From: VAZQ01 sp963725065 | GTDB taxonomy: Bacteria > Pseudomonadota > Alphaproteobacteria > Rhizobiales > Xanthobacteraceae | Direction: 5' to 3' | NCBI GenBank assembly: GCA_963725065.1 | Contig: CAVRXD010000063.1 | Span: 124,001 to 188,000 of the forward strand | Length of the DNA stretch: 64,000 nt | In this document: positions 51,220 to 60,506 of the stretch, one piece after another | Layout of the letters: each line of letters starts with the position of its first letter | How positions within the stretch are numbered: the first letter of the stretch is position 1 | The notes under the pieces: generated by a model | Told to the model about the DNA's origin: nothing | Database searches by the model: none | What the model saw: only the letters and a program-made list of their open reading frames with translations | Position numbers and translations under genes: made by a program

Positions 51220-53343
51220 TCAGCCTCGCGTTGGCGGTCTCGCGACGATCAAGGCATCCACCACGACGCAGCCGCGACCCTCGGGCAGCGCCTTGATCGG
51301 GTTGAGATCGATCTCGTCGAGCATATCGGCATTGTGATGGGCGAAGTCGGCAAGCGCATAGAGGCAGGCGGCCAGGCTGGCGACGTCGGCCGCGGGCCGG
51401 CCGCGGATCGGGCCCAGCATGGCGGCGCCGCGGGTCTCGGCGATCATCGCCTCGGCGTCGCCTTCGCGCAGCGGCAGGGTGCGGAGCGCAAAGTCGCGGG
51501 TGATCTCGATCGCGATCCCGCCCATACCGAACGCCAGCGTCAGCCCGAAATCCGGATCGCGCGAGATGCCGGCGAATACCTCGACCCCATCGGCGACGAA
51601 TTCCTGCACCAGGAAAGCGGCGTCGGACGGTCGTGGCTCGACTCGCTCGAGCCGCTGTTGCAGGCGTTGAAACGCGCGCGAGAGATCGTCGTCGCTCGCG
51701 AGTCCGACGGCGACCAGGCCGAGTTCGGTCTTGTGCGGGATCTCATCCGAGACCACCTTGAGCACGACGGGGTAGCCGATCTCGCGGGCGGCGTGCGTTG
51801 CCTCGTCTGGTGTCGCGACCCGTTGCTCCCGCGTCACCGGCACACCGAATGCGCTCAGGAGTTGCTTCGACTCATACTCGTTGATGGTCCGCCGGCCCGG
51901 CTTTGCGCCGAGCAGGGGGGCGAGTTGCGCACCGGAGCGATTGGCCGATGTCCGGAACGGCTTTTGCGGCATCATGTAGCGGCCGATGCGGTCGATCGCG
52001 CCGAGGCCCTGGCGCGTGCCACCGATCTGGACGAGGCCTGCGTCGCGCATGCCTTTGGCCTGCTGCGCGTTCATCACCCCGGGCCGCGAACTCATGAGAT
52101 AATAGGGCTTGTGCGACGACTTGGCGGCGTCGGCCAGCATCTTCACGTTTTCCAGCACGCGCCCGGGATGCCCGACATGGCCCTCGTTGCTGGTGTCGGC
52201 ACAATAGACGACGGCGTCGATGCGCTCGCTCTTGTCCACGACCGACATCGCATGCGGCAGGTTGACGGCGTAGTTGCCGTTGCCCCAGGCGTCGAATGGA
52301 TTGCCGTCGCCGGTGATGCGACCGATCACCTGTTCCGCTTCGCTGCGCTCCGCGCCGGAGAGGGGAGGAAGGTCCAGGCCGGCGGCGGTCGCATTGTCGA
52401 GGATCATCTCGGCAAGGCCGCCGGAGCCGGTGATGACAGAGATTCCTCGCCCGCGCGGCCAGCGCTCGCCCTGGCAGACCGCCAGCACCTCGGTCATCTC
52501 GTCGAGGTCGGCGACCTCGATGGCGCGATGGGCGCGCAGCATCTCGGAGAACACGCGCGATTCGCCGGCGAGCCCGCCGGTATGGCTGGTGATCGCGCGT
52601 TGCGTGCGCTCAGTGCGTCCGACCTTGAGCACGACCACCGGCTTGCCGACCGCGGCCGCGCGATCGAGGGCAGCAACGTAGCGCTCGGGCTCGCGCACGG
52701 TCTCGGTGAAGGTCGCGATCACCTTGGTCGCGGGGTCGTCGATCAGATACTCGATATAGTCGACCGTCCTGGTGACGGCCTCGTTGCCCGCCGAGACCGA
52801 CAGGCTGATGCCGTAGCGGCGCAGGTCGGACAGGATGGCGATGACGACCGATCCGCTCTGCGAGATAAAGCCCACATTGCCCGCAAGCCCATTGGTGTCC
52901 ATCAGGGTCTGCTTGTAGGTGGTGACCCGCGCCGTCGGGTTGAGAATTCCCATGCAGTTTGGCCCGCAGACCGGCATCCCGGCCTCGCGGCACAGCCCCG
53001 CGATCTCGGCCTGCTGGCGCGCGCCTTCCTCGCCGAGCTCGGCGAAACCAGCGTCGTAGATGACGGCCGCGCGCGCACCGCGTTTCACCGCCAGCCGCAC
53101 CTGTTCGGGGAGGAGCGGCTTGCGGATGCTAAACACCACGACATCGGGGGCTTCCGGCAGGTCGGTTAGGCTCGGGTAGCAGACGTGATTAAGCACGGTC
53201 TGGTATTTCGGGTTCACCGGGTAGATCGCACCGGTGAATCCGATGGCGCCGAGCGACTCGACGACGGATCGTCCGGGACCCACGCGGTCCGTGGCTCCGA
53301 CGATGGCGACCGAGCGGGGTTTGACGAGAGGATCAAGCTGCAT
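51220..53343 (-). CDS. Acetate-CoA ligase (ADP-forming)-family acyl-CoA synthetase
   Basis: A 707-residue fused alpha-beta NDP-forming acyl-CoA synthetase. N-terminal CoA-binding domain (SVAIVGATDRVGPGRSV, CGPNCMGILNP), ligase domain with the phosphorylated His in ITSHTGGLAGES, and a C-terminal ATP-grasp domain (INEYESKQLLSAFGVPVTRE... VVLKVVSDEIPHKTELG). It makes acyl-CoA from acid, ATP and CoA. It overlaps the permease gene by 11 bases and ends three bases before the ATPase, so import and CoA activation are tied together. Confidence 0.92.
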   Translation of the reverse strand: MQLDPLVKPRSVAIVGATDRVGPGRSVVESLGAIGFTGAIYPVNPKYQTVLNHVCYPSLTDLPEAPDVVVFSIRKPLLPEQVRLAVKRGARAAVIYDAGFAELGEEGARQQAEIAGLCREAGMPVCGPNCMGILNPTARVTTYKQTLMDTNGLAGNVGFISQSGSVVIAILSDLRRYGISLSVSAGNEAVTRTVDYIEYLIDDPATKVIATFTETVREPERYVAALDRAAAVGKPVVVLKVGRTERTQRAITSHTGGLAGESRVFSEMLRAHRAIEVADLDEMTEVLAVCQGERWPRGRGISVITGSGGLAEMILDNATAAGLDLPPLSGAERSEAEQVIGRITGDGNPFDAWGNGNYAVNLPHAMSVVDKSERIDAVVYCADTSNEGHVGHPGRVLENVKMLADAAKSSHKPYYLMSSRPGVMNAQQAKGMRDAGLVQIGGTRQGLGAIDRIGRYMMPQKPFRTSANRSGAQLAPLLGAKPGRRTINEYESKQLLSAFGVPVTREQRVATPDEATHAAREIGYPVVLKVVSDEIPHKTELGLVAVGLASDDDLSRAFQRLQQRLERVEPRPSDAAFLVQEFVADGVEVFAGISRDPDFGLTLAFGMGGIAIEITRDFALRTLPLREGDAEAMIAETRGAAMLGPIRGRPAADVASLAACLYALADFAHHNADMLDEIDLNPIKALPEGRGCVVVDALIVARPPTRG

Positions 53344-54145
53344 TTGCGGACCTTTGGGCGTTTCCTTGGCGAAAGAACAGCGAGACGAGCACGCCGAGCA
53401 GCACCGCGCCGGTGAGCAGGCTCGATACCACGGCGATCACGGGATCGGATTCGAGGCGGATCGATTCGAACATCTTCTTGGGCAGGGTCGACGCGTCGCG
53501 GCCGGCAATGAAGATCGCCACCACCGCCTCGTTGAACGAGTGCAGGAACGCGAACAGGGCGCCGACCAGGATCCCGGGCCGCAGCACCGGCAACGTCACC
53601 CAGAGAAAGGTGCGCAGCGGACCAGCGCCTGCGCTCATGGCGGCACGTTCGAGATTGCGGTCGAAGCCCTTGAGCGCCGCTGCGATCACCAGAAAGGCGA
53701 CCGGTATCGACAACACGCTGTGCGCGATGATCATGCCGGCATGGGTGCCGACGAGCCGCATCGGGCTCAGGAAACTGTAATAGCCGAGCGCGCTCACGAC
53801 GGCGGGCACGATCAGCGGCAGCATCATCAACAGGTTCAGGACGCTCTTGCCGCGGAAGCGATAGCGCACGAAGCCGAACGCGGCGGGCAGCGCCGCGATC
53901 AGCGTGAACACCATCGACCCGAAGGCGATGATGAACGAGTTGGCGGTGGCCTCGAGCCAGGAATGGCTCGCGAAGTACTGCGCGTAATAGCCGGTCCAGT
54001 AGCCCGGTGGGGGAAACTCGAACGAGACCGCCTTCGAGAACGACATCGGCAGGATGATCGCCAATGGCGCGACCAGGAAGAGCGCGACAATCAACGCGAG
54101 CAGGAGCGGGACGTGGCGCGCCATGGCAGTCATCGTGGCATTCAT
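53333..54145 (-). CDS. ABC transporter permease, PotC-like
   Basis: A 270-residue permease with six helices; family coupling loop GFDRNLERAAMSAGAGPLRTFL and LPVLRPGILVG. It overlaps the preceding permease gene by ATGA and the following synthetase gene. The C-terminus loses the typical long tail. It forms a heterodimeric channel with the PotB-like permease. Confidence 0.92.
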   Translation of the reverse strand: MNATMTAMARHVPLLLALIVALFLVAPLAIILPMSFSKAVSFEFPPPGYWTGYYAQYFASHSWLEATANSFIIAFGSMVFTLIAALPAAFGFVRYRFRGKSVLNLLMMLPLIVPAVVSALGYYSFLSPMRLVGTHAGMIIAHSVLSIPVAFLVIAAALKGFDRNLERAAMSAGAGPLRTFLWVTLPVLRPGILVGALFAFLHSFNEAVVAIFIAGRDASTLPKKMFESIRLESDPVIAVVSSLLTGAVLLGVLVSLFFRQGNAQRSANAA

Positions 54146-55005
54146 CCCCACAGCCGATCCAAGCCGGCAAAGCGATTGTAGATGCCGAGCAGGACGAGCG
54201 TCGACGCGAGCAGGACGACCGCGATCGCGGAGGCGAAGCCCCAGGCCAGCAGATCCTCGATCTGCTGGCTGATCAGCTGCGAGATCATCATGTCCTTGGG
54301 CGTCCCGAGCAGGATCGGCGTGATGTAGAAACCCAGGCACATGGTGAACACGAGAACGCAGCCGTTGACGACGCCGGGCAGGCTGAGGGGCAGGAAAACC
54401 AGCCGGAACGCGCCGAACGGACGTGCGCCGAGACTTTCGGCGGCGCGCAGATAGGAGGGATCGATCTTCCGCATCACCCCATAGAGCGCCAACACCATAT
54501 AGGGCAGCAGGACGTGGGTCATGCCGAGCGTGGAGCTGAACGAGGTGAACAGAAGCTGTGGCGGTTTGCCCCATCCGGCGAGGGCATAGGTCGCCGCCAC
54601 CGGACCCTTGTTCCCGAGGATCACCAGCCAGGCATAGGTGCGAACCACGAAGCCGGTCCAGAAGCTCAGGCCGACCACGACGAGAAGGATGATTGCGACG
54701 ACATCGTTGCGTCGCGCCATCACGTAGGCGAGTGGATAGCCGAGAAAGAGACAGGCGAGGGTGACGATGAAGGACGTCTTGAACGTGTTGAGCATCACGT
54801 TGGCGTAGAGCGGAACGGTCAGCAGCCGGCGGTAGTGATCGAGCGAGACGGTCGGATCGGTGACGCTGAGCAGCAGCACGTAACCGATCGGAACGACGAA
54901 CAGAAAGACGATGCATACCGCTGCCGGGGCGACCAGCAGCCATGCGGTCAAGCCATCGCGGGACGTCAGCCCCCGGACTGCCGGCATCGGCGCAGCTTTG
55001 CTCAT
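54142..55005 (-). CDS. ABC transporter permease, PotB-like
   Basis: About 287 residues with an N-terminal cytoplasmic tail and six helices; the coupling loop is SYLRAAESLGARPFGAFRLVFLPLSLPGVVNG. The start is uncertain: ATG at 55005, 55017 and 55044 are in frame; 55005 leaves most space for the divergent promoter. It is the first gene of the minus-strand operon (PotB, PotC, ACS, PotA, HpaB). Confidence 0.88.
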   Translation of the reverse strand: MSKAAPMPAVRGLTSRDGLTAWLLVAPAAVCIVFLFVVPIGYVLLLSVTDPTVSLDHYRRLLTVPLYANVMLNTFKTSFIVTLACLFLGYPLAYVMARRNDVVAIILLVVVGLSFWTGFVVRTYAWLVILGNKGPVAATYALAGWGKPPQLLFTSFSSTLGMTHVLLPYMVLALYGVMRKIDPSYLRAAESLGARPFGAFRLVFLPLSLPGVVNGCVLVFTMCLGFYITPILLGTPKDMMISQLISQQIEDLLAWGFASAIAVVLLASTLVLLGIYNRFAGLDRLWG

Positions 55006-55096
55006 CTGTCGGATCATGTAACATGTGCCGCGGGCTGGAGCCATCTACCGATAGGTGGCCCGGCCGCACGTTCGCGTTGCATCATGGGGGATGGAG

Positions 55097-56146
55097 ATGA
55101 CACCTCGAATTTCGCGCCGCGGAGTGTTGACGCTCGGCGCCGGCTCGCTCCTCGGCACTCCGGCGATCATCCGCCCGGCGCGCGCGCAGGCCCGCACGAT
55201 CTACGTCAATTCGTACGGCGGGGTGTGGGAAACTGCATGGAGAAAGGCGTTCTTCGATCCCTACACGGCGCAAACCGGCGTCCAGATCAAGACCGTGCCG
55301 GGCGTCTCGTTCGCCAAGCTCAAGGCGCAGGTGCAGACCCGGAATTTCGAGTGGGACCTCGTCAACCTGGGCGACGTTGAATACGGCCAGGCCGTGCTCG
55401 AAGGATTGCTCGACAAGGTCGACAAGGCGGCGGCGAAGACCGACCAACTGCCGCCGCACATGGTGCGCGACTACGGCATCACCAGCTATTCGCTCGGCAC
55501 CAATCTGGTCTATCGCAAGGACAAGTTCCCCAACGGCGGACCGCAGAGCTGGGCCGACTTCTGGGACGTCAAGCGATTCCCCGGCCCGCGCTGCCTGTTC
55601 GACCGGTCCTTCACCTGCCTCGCCTTCGCGCTGCTGGCCGACGGCGTGCCGATCGACAAGCTCTATCCCATGGATCTCGATCGCGCCTTCCGCAAGATGA
55701 GCGAGATCAAGCCGCATATCAAAGTGTGGTGGCGCGAGGGGTCGCAATCGCAGCAGCTCATCCGCGATGGCGAAGTCGACATCATCGCGATGTGGAGCGC
55801 ACGCGCCGTTGATCTGATCGAGGACAAGGTGCCGCTCGAAATCGTCTGGAACGGGGCCGAGCTCTACTTTGCCAACCTGCTGGTGCCGAAAGGCGATCCC
55901 AACGCGAAGGCGACCTGGGAATTCTGCAACTTCGTCGCGCAGGCCAAGCCGCAGGCCGATTTCGCCATGTTGCTGCCCTATGGCCCGGCCAATCCCGGCG
56001 CGCGCGCGTTGATGCCGGAGGCGCGGCTGCGGCAGACGCCGGCCTGGCCGGAGAACGAGAAGGTCTCATTCCAGCACGACGCCACCTGGATCGCGCCGCG
56101 GCTCGCGCAGATCCGGGAGCGCTGGACCCAATGGCTCACGACGTGA
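55097..56146 (+). CDS. ABC substrate-binding protein, PotD/spermidine-type
   Basis: A 349-residue exported receptor with a twin-arginine leader (MTPRISRRGVLTLGAGSLLG...) and the PotD-like fold (TIYVNSYGGVWETAWRKAFF, VWWREGSQSQQLIRDGEVDI). ATG 55097 is taken since GGGGG then has six-base spacing; 55091 is the alternative. It supplies the PotABC-type transporter encoded divergently. The pattern suggests uptake of a compound activated by the ADP-forming synthetase rather than polyamines. Confidence 0.88.
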   Translation: MTPRISRRGVLTLGAGSLLGTPAIIRPARAQARTIYVNSYGGVWETAWRKAFFDPYTAQTGVQIKTVPGVSFAKLKAQVQTRNFEWDLVNLGDVEYGQAVLEGLLDKVDKAAAKTDQLPPHMVRDYGITSYSLGTNLVYRKDKFPNGGPQSWADFWDVKRFPGPRCLFDRSFTCLAFALLADGVPIDKLYPMDLDRAFRKMSEIKPHIKVWWREGSQSQQLIRDGEVDIIAMWSARAVDLIEDKVPLEIVWNGAELYFANLLVPKGDPNAKATWEFCNFVAQAKPQADFAMLLPYGPANPGARALMPEARLRQTPAWPENEKVSFQHDATWIAPRLAQIRERWTQWLTT

Positions 56147-56191
56147 CCGCGCCCGGCGGAGCCTAGGCCAGCTTCTTCGCAAGCAAGATGG

Positions 56192-56222
56192 ATCATTCAA
56201 GCCGCGCGACGGCTTGAATGAT
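56192..56222. terminator. Perfect 12-bp hairpin between receptor and hydratase genes
   Basis: ATCATTCAAGCC (56192-56203) and GGCTTGAATGAT (56211-56222) form a perfect stem around a 7-base loop. There is no T-run after it, so it may be a Rho-aided terminator or attenuation signal for the receptor mRNA, or an operator for the next gene; its ATCATTC arms are AT-rich, which suits either. Confidence 0.55.
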
Positions 56223-56256
56223 GCGTCACGATCAATGTTCTCGACGAGGAGTTGCA

Positions 56257-57099
56257 ATGACGACAAAGCAAGAAGACCTGCCGGCAACGATGGTGCGCTA
56301 CGAGACCGAGGACAAGGTCGGCATCATCACGCTCGACCGCGCGGACAAGCTCAATGCCATCAACTCCGTGATGAAGGACGAGATCATCGCGGCGTTCGCC
56401 CGCGCCGACAAGGAGCCCGCGACCTCGGTCATCGTGTTGCAGGCAAACGGGCGCAGCTTTTCCGCCGGCTTCGATCTCGGCCACTCCCCGGACCGCGGCA
56501 AGGACAGCGGCGCCGCCGATCCAAACACGTGGGATACCATGCTTCACCGCAGTTTCGATTTTGGAATGGCGCCGTGGTCGACGAGGAAGCCGGTGATCGC
56601 GTCGGTGCAGGGGCATGTCCTGGGCGGCGGCTGCGAGCTGACGCTCATGTGCGATCTCACCATCGCGGCCGACGATGCCAAGTTCGGCGAGCCCGAGGTG
56701 AGATTTTCCCATCTCGGGCCGCTCATGGTGATGCCGTGGTTCATCGGCCTCAAGCGGGCGCGCGAGCTTCTGCTTTTCGGCGACATGATCGATGCCAAGA
56801 CCGCGCTGGAATTCGGCATGGTGAACCGGATCGTTCCTGCCGCCGACCTGCGGGTCGAGACCATGAAATATGCCAAGCGGCTTTCGCTGATTGCTCCCGA
56901 GGCGCTGCGGTGGGGCAAGCGCGTGATCAACCGCGGCGCGGAGATCGCAGGCTTTCGGGCCGCGGTCGAGTCCGGGGTCGACTCGTTCGTGTCGCTCTAT
57001 GCCACCCAGACCGAGGTCGGGAGCGAGTTCGGCCGCCGGGTGCAGGCGGACGGTCTCAAGGCCGCGCTGGAGTGGCGGCGGGCGCAGTTCCAGACGTAA
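56257..57099 (+). CDS. Enoyl-CoA hydratase/isomerase-family protein
   Basis: A 280-residue crotonase. The oxyanion-hole stretches SFSAGFDLGH and QGHVLGGGCELTLMCDLTIA are intact, with EPEVRFSHLGPLMVMPW following. Start at 56257 after GAGGAG; a longer frame from 56218 crosses the hairpin. It lies in front of a Gfo/Idh/MocA dehydrogenase and a creatininase-family gene. It may hydrate or cleave the acyl-CoA made by the ADP-forming synthetase, but this is inference. Confidence 0.88.
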   Translation: MTTKQEDLPATMVRYETEDKVGIITLDRADKLNAINSVMKDEIIAAFARADKEPATSVIVLQANGRSFSAGFDLGHSPDRGKDSGAADPNTWDTMLHRSFDFGMAPWSTRKPVIASVQGHVLGGGCELTLMCDLTIAADDAKFGEPEVRFSHLGPLMVMPWFIGLKRARELLLFGDMIDAKTALEFGMVNRIVPAADLRVETMKYAKRLSLIAPEALRWGKRVINRGAEIAGFRAAVESGVDSFVSLYATQTEVGSEFGRRVQADGLKAALEWRRAQFQT

Positions 57100-57206
57100 C
57101 GGGGAAGCGGTGGCCTTGACCAGGCCTCCGGATTGACCGAGTTGCCAATAATCGTATGGTCACCACCCGCGATCGGATCGAGATCGGTGGCAATCGGACG
57201 AAAGCA

Positions 57207-58292
57207 ATGGATGTGACCAAAGTCGGCATTGTCGGGCTCGGCCGCTGGGCCAAGGTGCTCACCCGGGCGGCATCGAAATCGAAGACGCTCCGGATCGTGT
57301 CGGCCTATAGCCGCTCGCAGGAGAAGCGCGACGCCTTCGCAAACGAATTCGGCGTTGCAGCGGCACCCGATCTCGCCGCGATGCTCGCCGATCCCGCGAT
57401 CAAGGGAGTCATCCTGACCGTTCCTAATGAGCAGCATCTGCCGCTCGCGCTCGAGGTCGCCAAGGCGGGGAAGCACGTCTACACCGAGAAGCCGATCGCC
57501 AGCACCTTGGAGGAGGGCCTCGCCATTGCCGACCTCGAGGCGAGATGCGGCGTTACCGTGACGGTGGGGCATAGCGCACGCCTGATGGCAGGGATCCGGC
57601 AGATCCGCGCCGCGATCGACAGCGGCGAGCTCGGCCGCGTCGCCTTCATGGAAGCCAATTTCTCCAACGAGCGGGCGCTCGAGCTCACCCCGCAGACCTG
57701 GCGCTGGTACAAGCATCGCGCGCCCGGCGGCCCGCTGTCGCAACTGGCGATCCATCAATTCGACGTGCTGCATTACCTCGGCGGCGAAATCGTCGAGGCG
57801 AGCTCCATAGCATCGAAGCTGTCCCCGGTCGGCGCCGAGGTCGACGATCAGTCGATGACGCTCATCCGGTTCGCCGACGGCAAGGTTGGATATGTGGGCG
57901 CGTGCTGGACGTCGCCGGGCATCTTCGCGGTGCGGGTGTTCGGGTCCAAGGGCCTGATGCATTACGAGATCGATTTCGGCACCTGGGACACGCCCGAACA
58001 GCTGCACAAGAGCTCGACGCTCTATATCCAGCGCGGCAAGGACGGTTACGGCAAGCGCGAAGAGCTGAAAGTGCCGGAGAGCGACATGTTCCGCGCCGAG
58101 CTCGACCTGTTCGCGGCGAGCTGCCGCAGCGGCAAGGGCAACGAGCTCAGCGCCGACAACGGCAATATCGCGCTTGCGGTCGTCTACGCCGCATTGCGCT
58201 CGATCGAGGAAAACGGCCGCAGCATTCGCCTCGCCGATGTCATCGAGACGGCGCGCCGGCACGTGGCGGAAAGGAGCCGCAATGCTGCCTAG
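57207..58292 (+). CDS. Gfo/Idh/MocA-family oxidoreductase
   Basis: A 361-residue NAD(P)-dependent dehydrogenase. Rossmann motif VGIVGLGRWAKVL at the N-terminus, the EKP motif in HVYTEKPIAS (about 92) and a C-terminal GFO_IDH_MocA domain (TWRWYKHRAPGGPLSQLAIHQFDVLHYLGG). It acts on sugars, inositol-like or hydroxy acids. Its stop overlaps the next gene's start by about 11 bases. Confidence 0.9.
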   Translation: MDVTKVGIVGLGRWAKVLTRAASKSKTLRIVSAYSRSQEKRDAFANEFGVAAAPDLAAMLADPAIKGVILTVPNEQHLPLALEVAKAGKHVYTEKPIASTLEEGLAIADLEARCGVTVTVGHSARLMAGIRQIRAAIDSGELGRVAFMEANFSNERALELTPQTWRWYKHRAPGGPLSQLAIHQFDVLHYLGGEIVEASSIASKLSPVGAEVDDQSMTLIRFADGKVGYVGACWTSPGIFAVRVFGSKGLMHYEIDFGTWDTPEQLHKSSTLYIQRGKDGYGKREELKVPESDMFRAELDLFAASCRSGKGNELSADNGNIALAVVYAALRSIEENGRSIRLADVIETARRHVAERSRNAA

Positions 58293-59085
58293 CCGATTCT
58301 TCTCCGAGTTGACGCAGCCGGAGATCGCCGCGCAATTCAAGAAGAACCCGCTCGTCATCCTGCCGGCGGGCAGCGTGGAGCAGCACGGGCCGCACCTGCC
58401 GACCGGCACCGATACGCTGGCGGCGAATATGATCGCGCAGCATGTGGCCGAGCGCATGGACGGTCTGGTCCTGCCGGCCACGCCGCTCGGCGTCACGCCG
58501 ATGCATATGCCGTTCGAAGGCACGATCACACTCACGCCCGACACCTATATGCGCGTCGTGATCGAGACCTGCGCGTCGACCGCCAAGCACGGCGCCAAAT
58601 ATCTCATGTTGATGAACTGGCACGAGGGCAACATTCCCTCGCTCGCCATCGCCGCCGAAACGCTCCACCGCACCCATGGCATGACCGTGCTCACGGTGCA
58701 GGCTTGTTACGTGGCGGAGGAGCTCTACGGCGGAAGCTGCAATGGGCTCACCCACGGCGGCGAGATCGAGGCGCTCGCGGTGCTGGCCAACCGGCCCGAG
58801 CTCGTGCATCTCGATCGGATCGAGAATTCTTCCGATCACTCGCACGGCCACAGGATGGACAAGCTACGGCGCACACGGAGCTACCAGCCGGTGCTGACCG
58901 ACATCCGCTCGATCGCGCCGACCGGCTGGTTCGGCGCGCCGCAGCACGCGAATGCCGAGAAGGGCCACCGCATGGTCGGCGATATCGCCGATGCCATCGC
59001 CCGCGAGGCCGCTGCTATCTTCCGTCAGCTCGATGCGGTGCAGGGTGGCAGCGCCGAACTCAAACAGCTCAGGCAGGTGGGTTGA
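58282..59085 (+). CDS. Creatininase-family amidohydrolase
   Basis: A 267-residue member of the creatininase/creatinine amidohydrolase family. AGSVEQHGPHLPTGTDT (about 30-46), NWHEGNIPSL and THGGEIEAL hold the Glu, His and Asp metal ligands of the binuclear centre. Such enzymes open cyclic amides or deformylate formylated intermediates. AAGGAG precedes the start, which overlaps the end of the preceding gene; it also overlaps the next cupin gene by ATGA-like coupling. Confidence 0.88.
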   Translation: MLPSRFFSELTQPEIAAQFKKNPLVILPAGSVEQHGPHLPTGTDTLAANMIAQHVAERMDGLVLPATPLGVTPMHMPFEGTITLTPDTYMRVVIETCASTAKHGAKYLMLMNWHEGNIPSLAIAAETLHRTHGMTVLTVQACYVAEELYGGSCNGLTHGGEIEALAVLANRPELVHLDRIENSSDHSHGHRMDKLRRTRSYQPVLTDIRSIAPTGWFGAPQHANAEKGHRMVGDIADAIAREAAAIFRQLDAVQGGSAELKQLRQVG

Positions 59086-59459
59086 TGGCGCGTCTGCTCA
59101 AGCAATCGCAAGCCAAGCGGCTGGGACTTCCCGGACGCACTTCGCTCGAGCCGGTGAGTGGAGAGATCGGATCCCGCGTGACCTTCCGCATCGCAGAAGT
59201 CCCGGTGCCGAAGGCCGGCGACAAGCCGCGCGGACCGCACCTTCACCGCGAGTTCGAGGAATGCATCTATGTGTTGTCGGGCGAGGGGACGACGGTTGCG
59301 GAGAGTGGCGAGATCGCCATCAAGCCGGGCGACATCGTCCTCATCCCGCCGGGCGAGAAACACATGACGTGCAACACCGGGAGCGTTCCGCTGGTCCTGT
59401 TGTGTTTCTTCCCGGTTCCGGACGTCAGCGCGCGGACCGACGAATTTCCGAGCTTTTGA
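59085..59459 (+). CDS. Cupin-domain protein
   Basis: A 124-residue single cupin with metal-binding motif 1 in RGPHLHREFEECIYVLSGEG and motif 2 in PGDIVLIPPGEKHMTCN. The end VSARTDEFPSF is distinct from the other two cupins. It starts one base inside the preceding stop, so it is coupled to the creatininase gene; a hydratase/isomerase or binding role is plausible. Confidence 0.85.
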   Translation: MARLLKQSQAKRLGLPGRTSLEPVSGEIGSRVTFRIAEVPVPKAGDKPRGPHLHREFEECIYVLSGEGTTVAESGEIAIKPGDIVLIPPGEKHMTCNTGSVPLVLLCFFPVPDVSARTDEFPSF

Positions 59460-59466
59460 GATCGTG

Positions 59467-60447
59467 ATGGCGTTCGAGGTCCTTTGCCTGCGGCCGGAAG
59501 CCGATTTTGCGCGCGTCGATGCGCTGCCGCCGGCGTCGTTGCAGGTGACCTACGGCAAGCCCGATGACCCCGCGTTGCCGCAGCGCATAAGGTCGGCCGC
59601 CGCGTTGGTGATTCCGGCCGTGGGGCCGAAACTTGCGGACGCTCTGTTCGAGGGCTGCAGTCTCCGTCTCGTCCAGATCACCGGCGCCGGCGTCGACAGG
59701 CTCGACGAGGCGGCGATGACGCGGCTCGGTATTCCGGTCGCCAACGTTCCCGGTGCAAGCAACAGCGCGGTCGCCGAATACGCCGTGACCGCGGCCTCGA
59801 TGCTGCTGCGCCGCCTCGCCTGGGCGTCGGCCGAGATTGGCCAGGGCCGGTACGTGGGTTTTCGCAGCCGCATGCTGGCCGATAACCTCCCGGGATTGGA
59901 GGGTTTGCTGGTGGGCGTGGTCGGGTTCGGCACGATCGGGACCGCGGTCGCGCAGGTCTTCCAGCGCATGGGATGCCGCGTCGCTTTCTACGATCCGGCG
60001 CCCCGCGACCTTGCACAGGCGCAGGCGCTGGGTGCCCGAGCGATGTCGCTCCAGAAGCTGCTGGCCGCCGCCGACGTTGTGACTCTGCACGTGCCGCTGA
60101 TCGCGGCGACGCGCGGCATGATCGGTGATGCCGAGCTTGCAGCCATGAAACCGGGTGCGGTCCTCATTCAGGCGGCGCGCGGCGGCATCGTCGACGAAGC
60201 GGCGCTCGCCCGGCATCTCGCGTCCGGTCATCTCGGCGGCGCCGCCGTCGACGTCTATTCGACCGAGCCGCCCGCGGCGGACAATCCTCTGCTTGCGCTG
60301 GCCGGAGAGGGCGCGCGCCGGCTTCTGCTCACGCCCCACATCGCCGGCGTCACGCGGCAATCGTCCGCGCTGCTGTTCCGCTCGGCGTGGCAGAACGTCG
60401 AGCGCGTGCTGGCGCGGGACGAGCCGCCGCTCCACCGGGTGTATTGA
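59467..60447 (+). CDS. D-isomer-specific 2-hydroxyacid dehydrogenase
   Basis: A 326-residue NAD(P)-dependent dehydrogenase. GLLVGVVGFGTIGTAVAQVF is the dinucleotide-binding motif; the catalytic residues are the Arg in ARGGIVDEAAL, the Glu in STEPPAADN and the His in LTPHIAGVTRQ. It interconverts a 2-oxo and a D-2-hydroxy acid. ATG 59467 is preferred to GTG 59464. It is the last gene of the 56.2-60.4 kb operon. Confidence 0.9.
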   Translation: MAFEVLCLRPEADFARVDALPPASLQVTYGKPDDPALPQRIRSAAALVIPAVGPKLADALFEGCSLRLVQITGAGVDRLDEAAMTRLGIPVANVPGASNSAVAEYAVTAASMLLRRLAWASAEIGQGRYVGFRSRMLADNLPGLEGLLVGVVGFGTIGTAVAQVFQRMGCRVAFYDPAPRDLAQAQALGARAMSLQKLLAAADVVTLHVPLIAATRGMIGDAELAAMKPGAVLIQAARGGIVDEAALARHLASGHLGGAAVDVYSTEPPAADNPLLALAGEGARRLLLTPHIAGVTRQSSALLFRSAWQNVERVLARDEPPLHRVY

Positions 60448-60506
60448 GAGGCATCGACGGGAGCGCACCAAGCCTGCGTCGGTCCCAAGTCATCCTGGCG
60501 GCGCAC

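Noticed and set aside
50107..53169. A 1020-codon plus-strand open frame opposite the ATPase and synthetase genes
   Set aside because: It crosses three real minus-strand genes and their junctions, which a genuine gene would not do.
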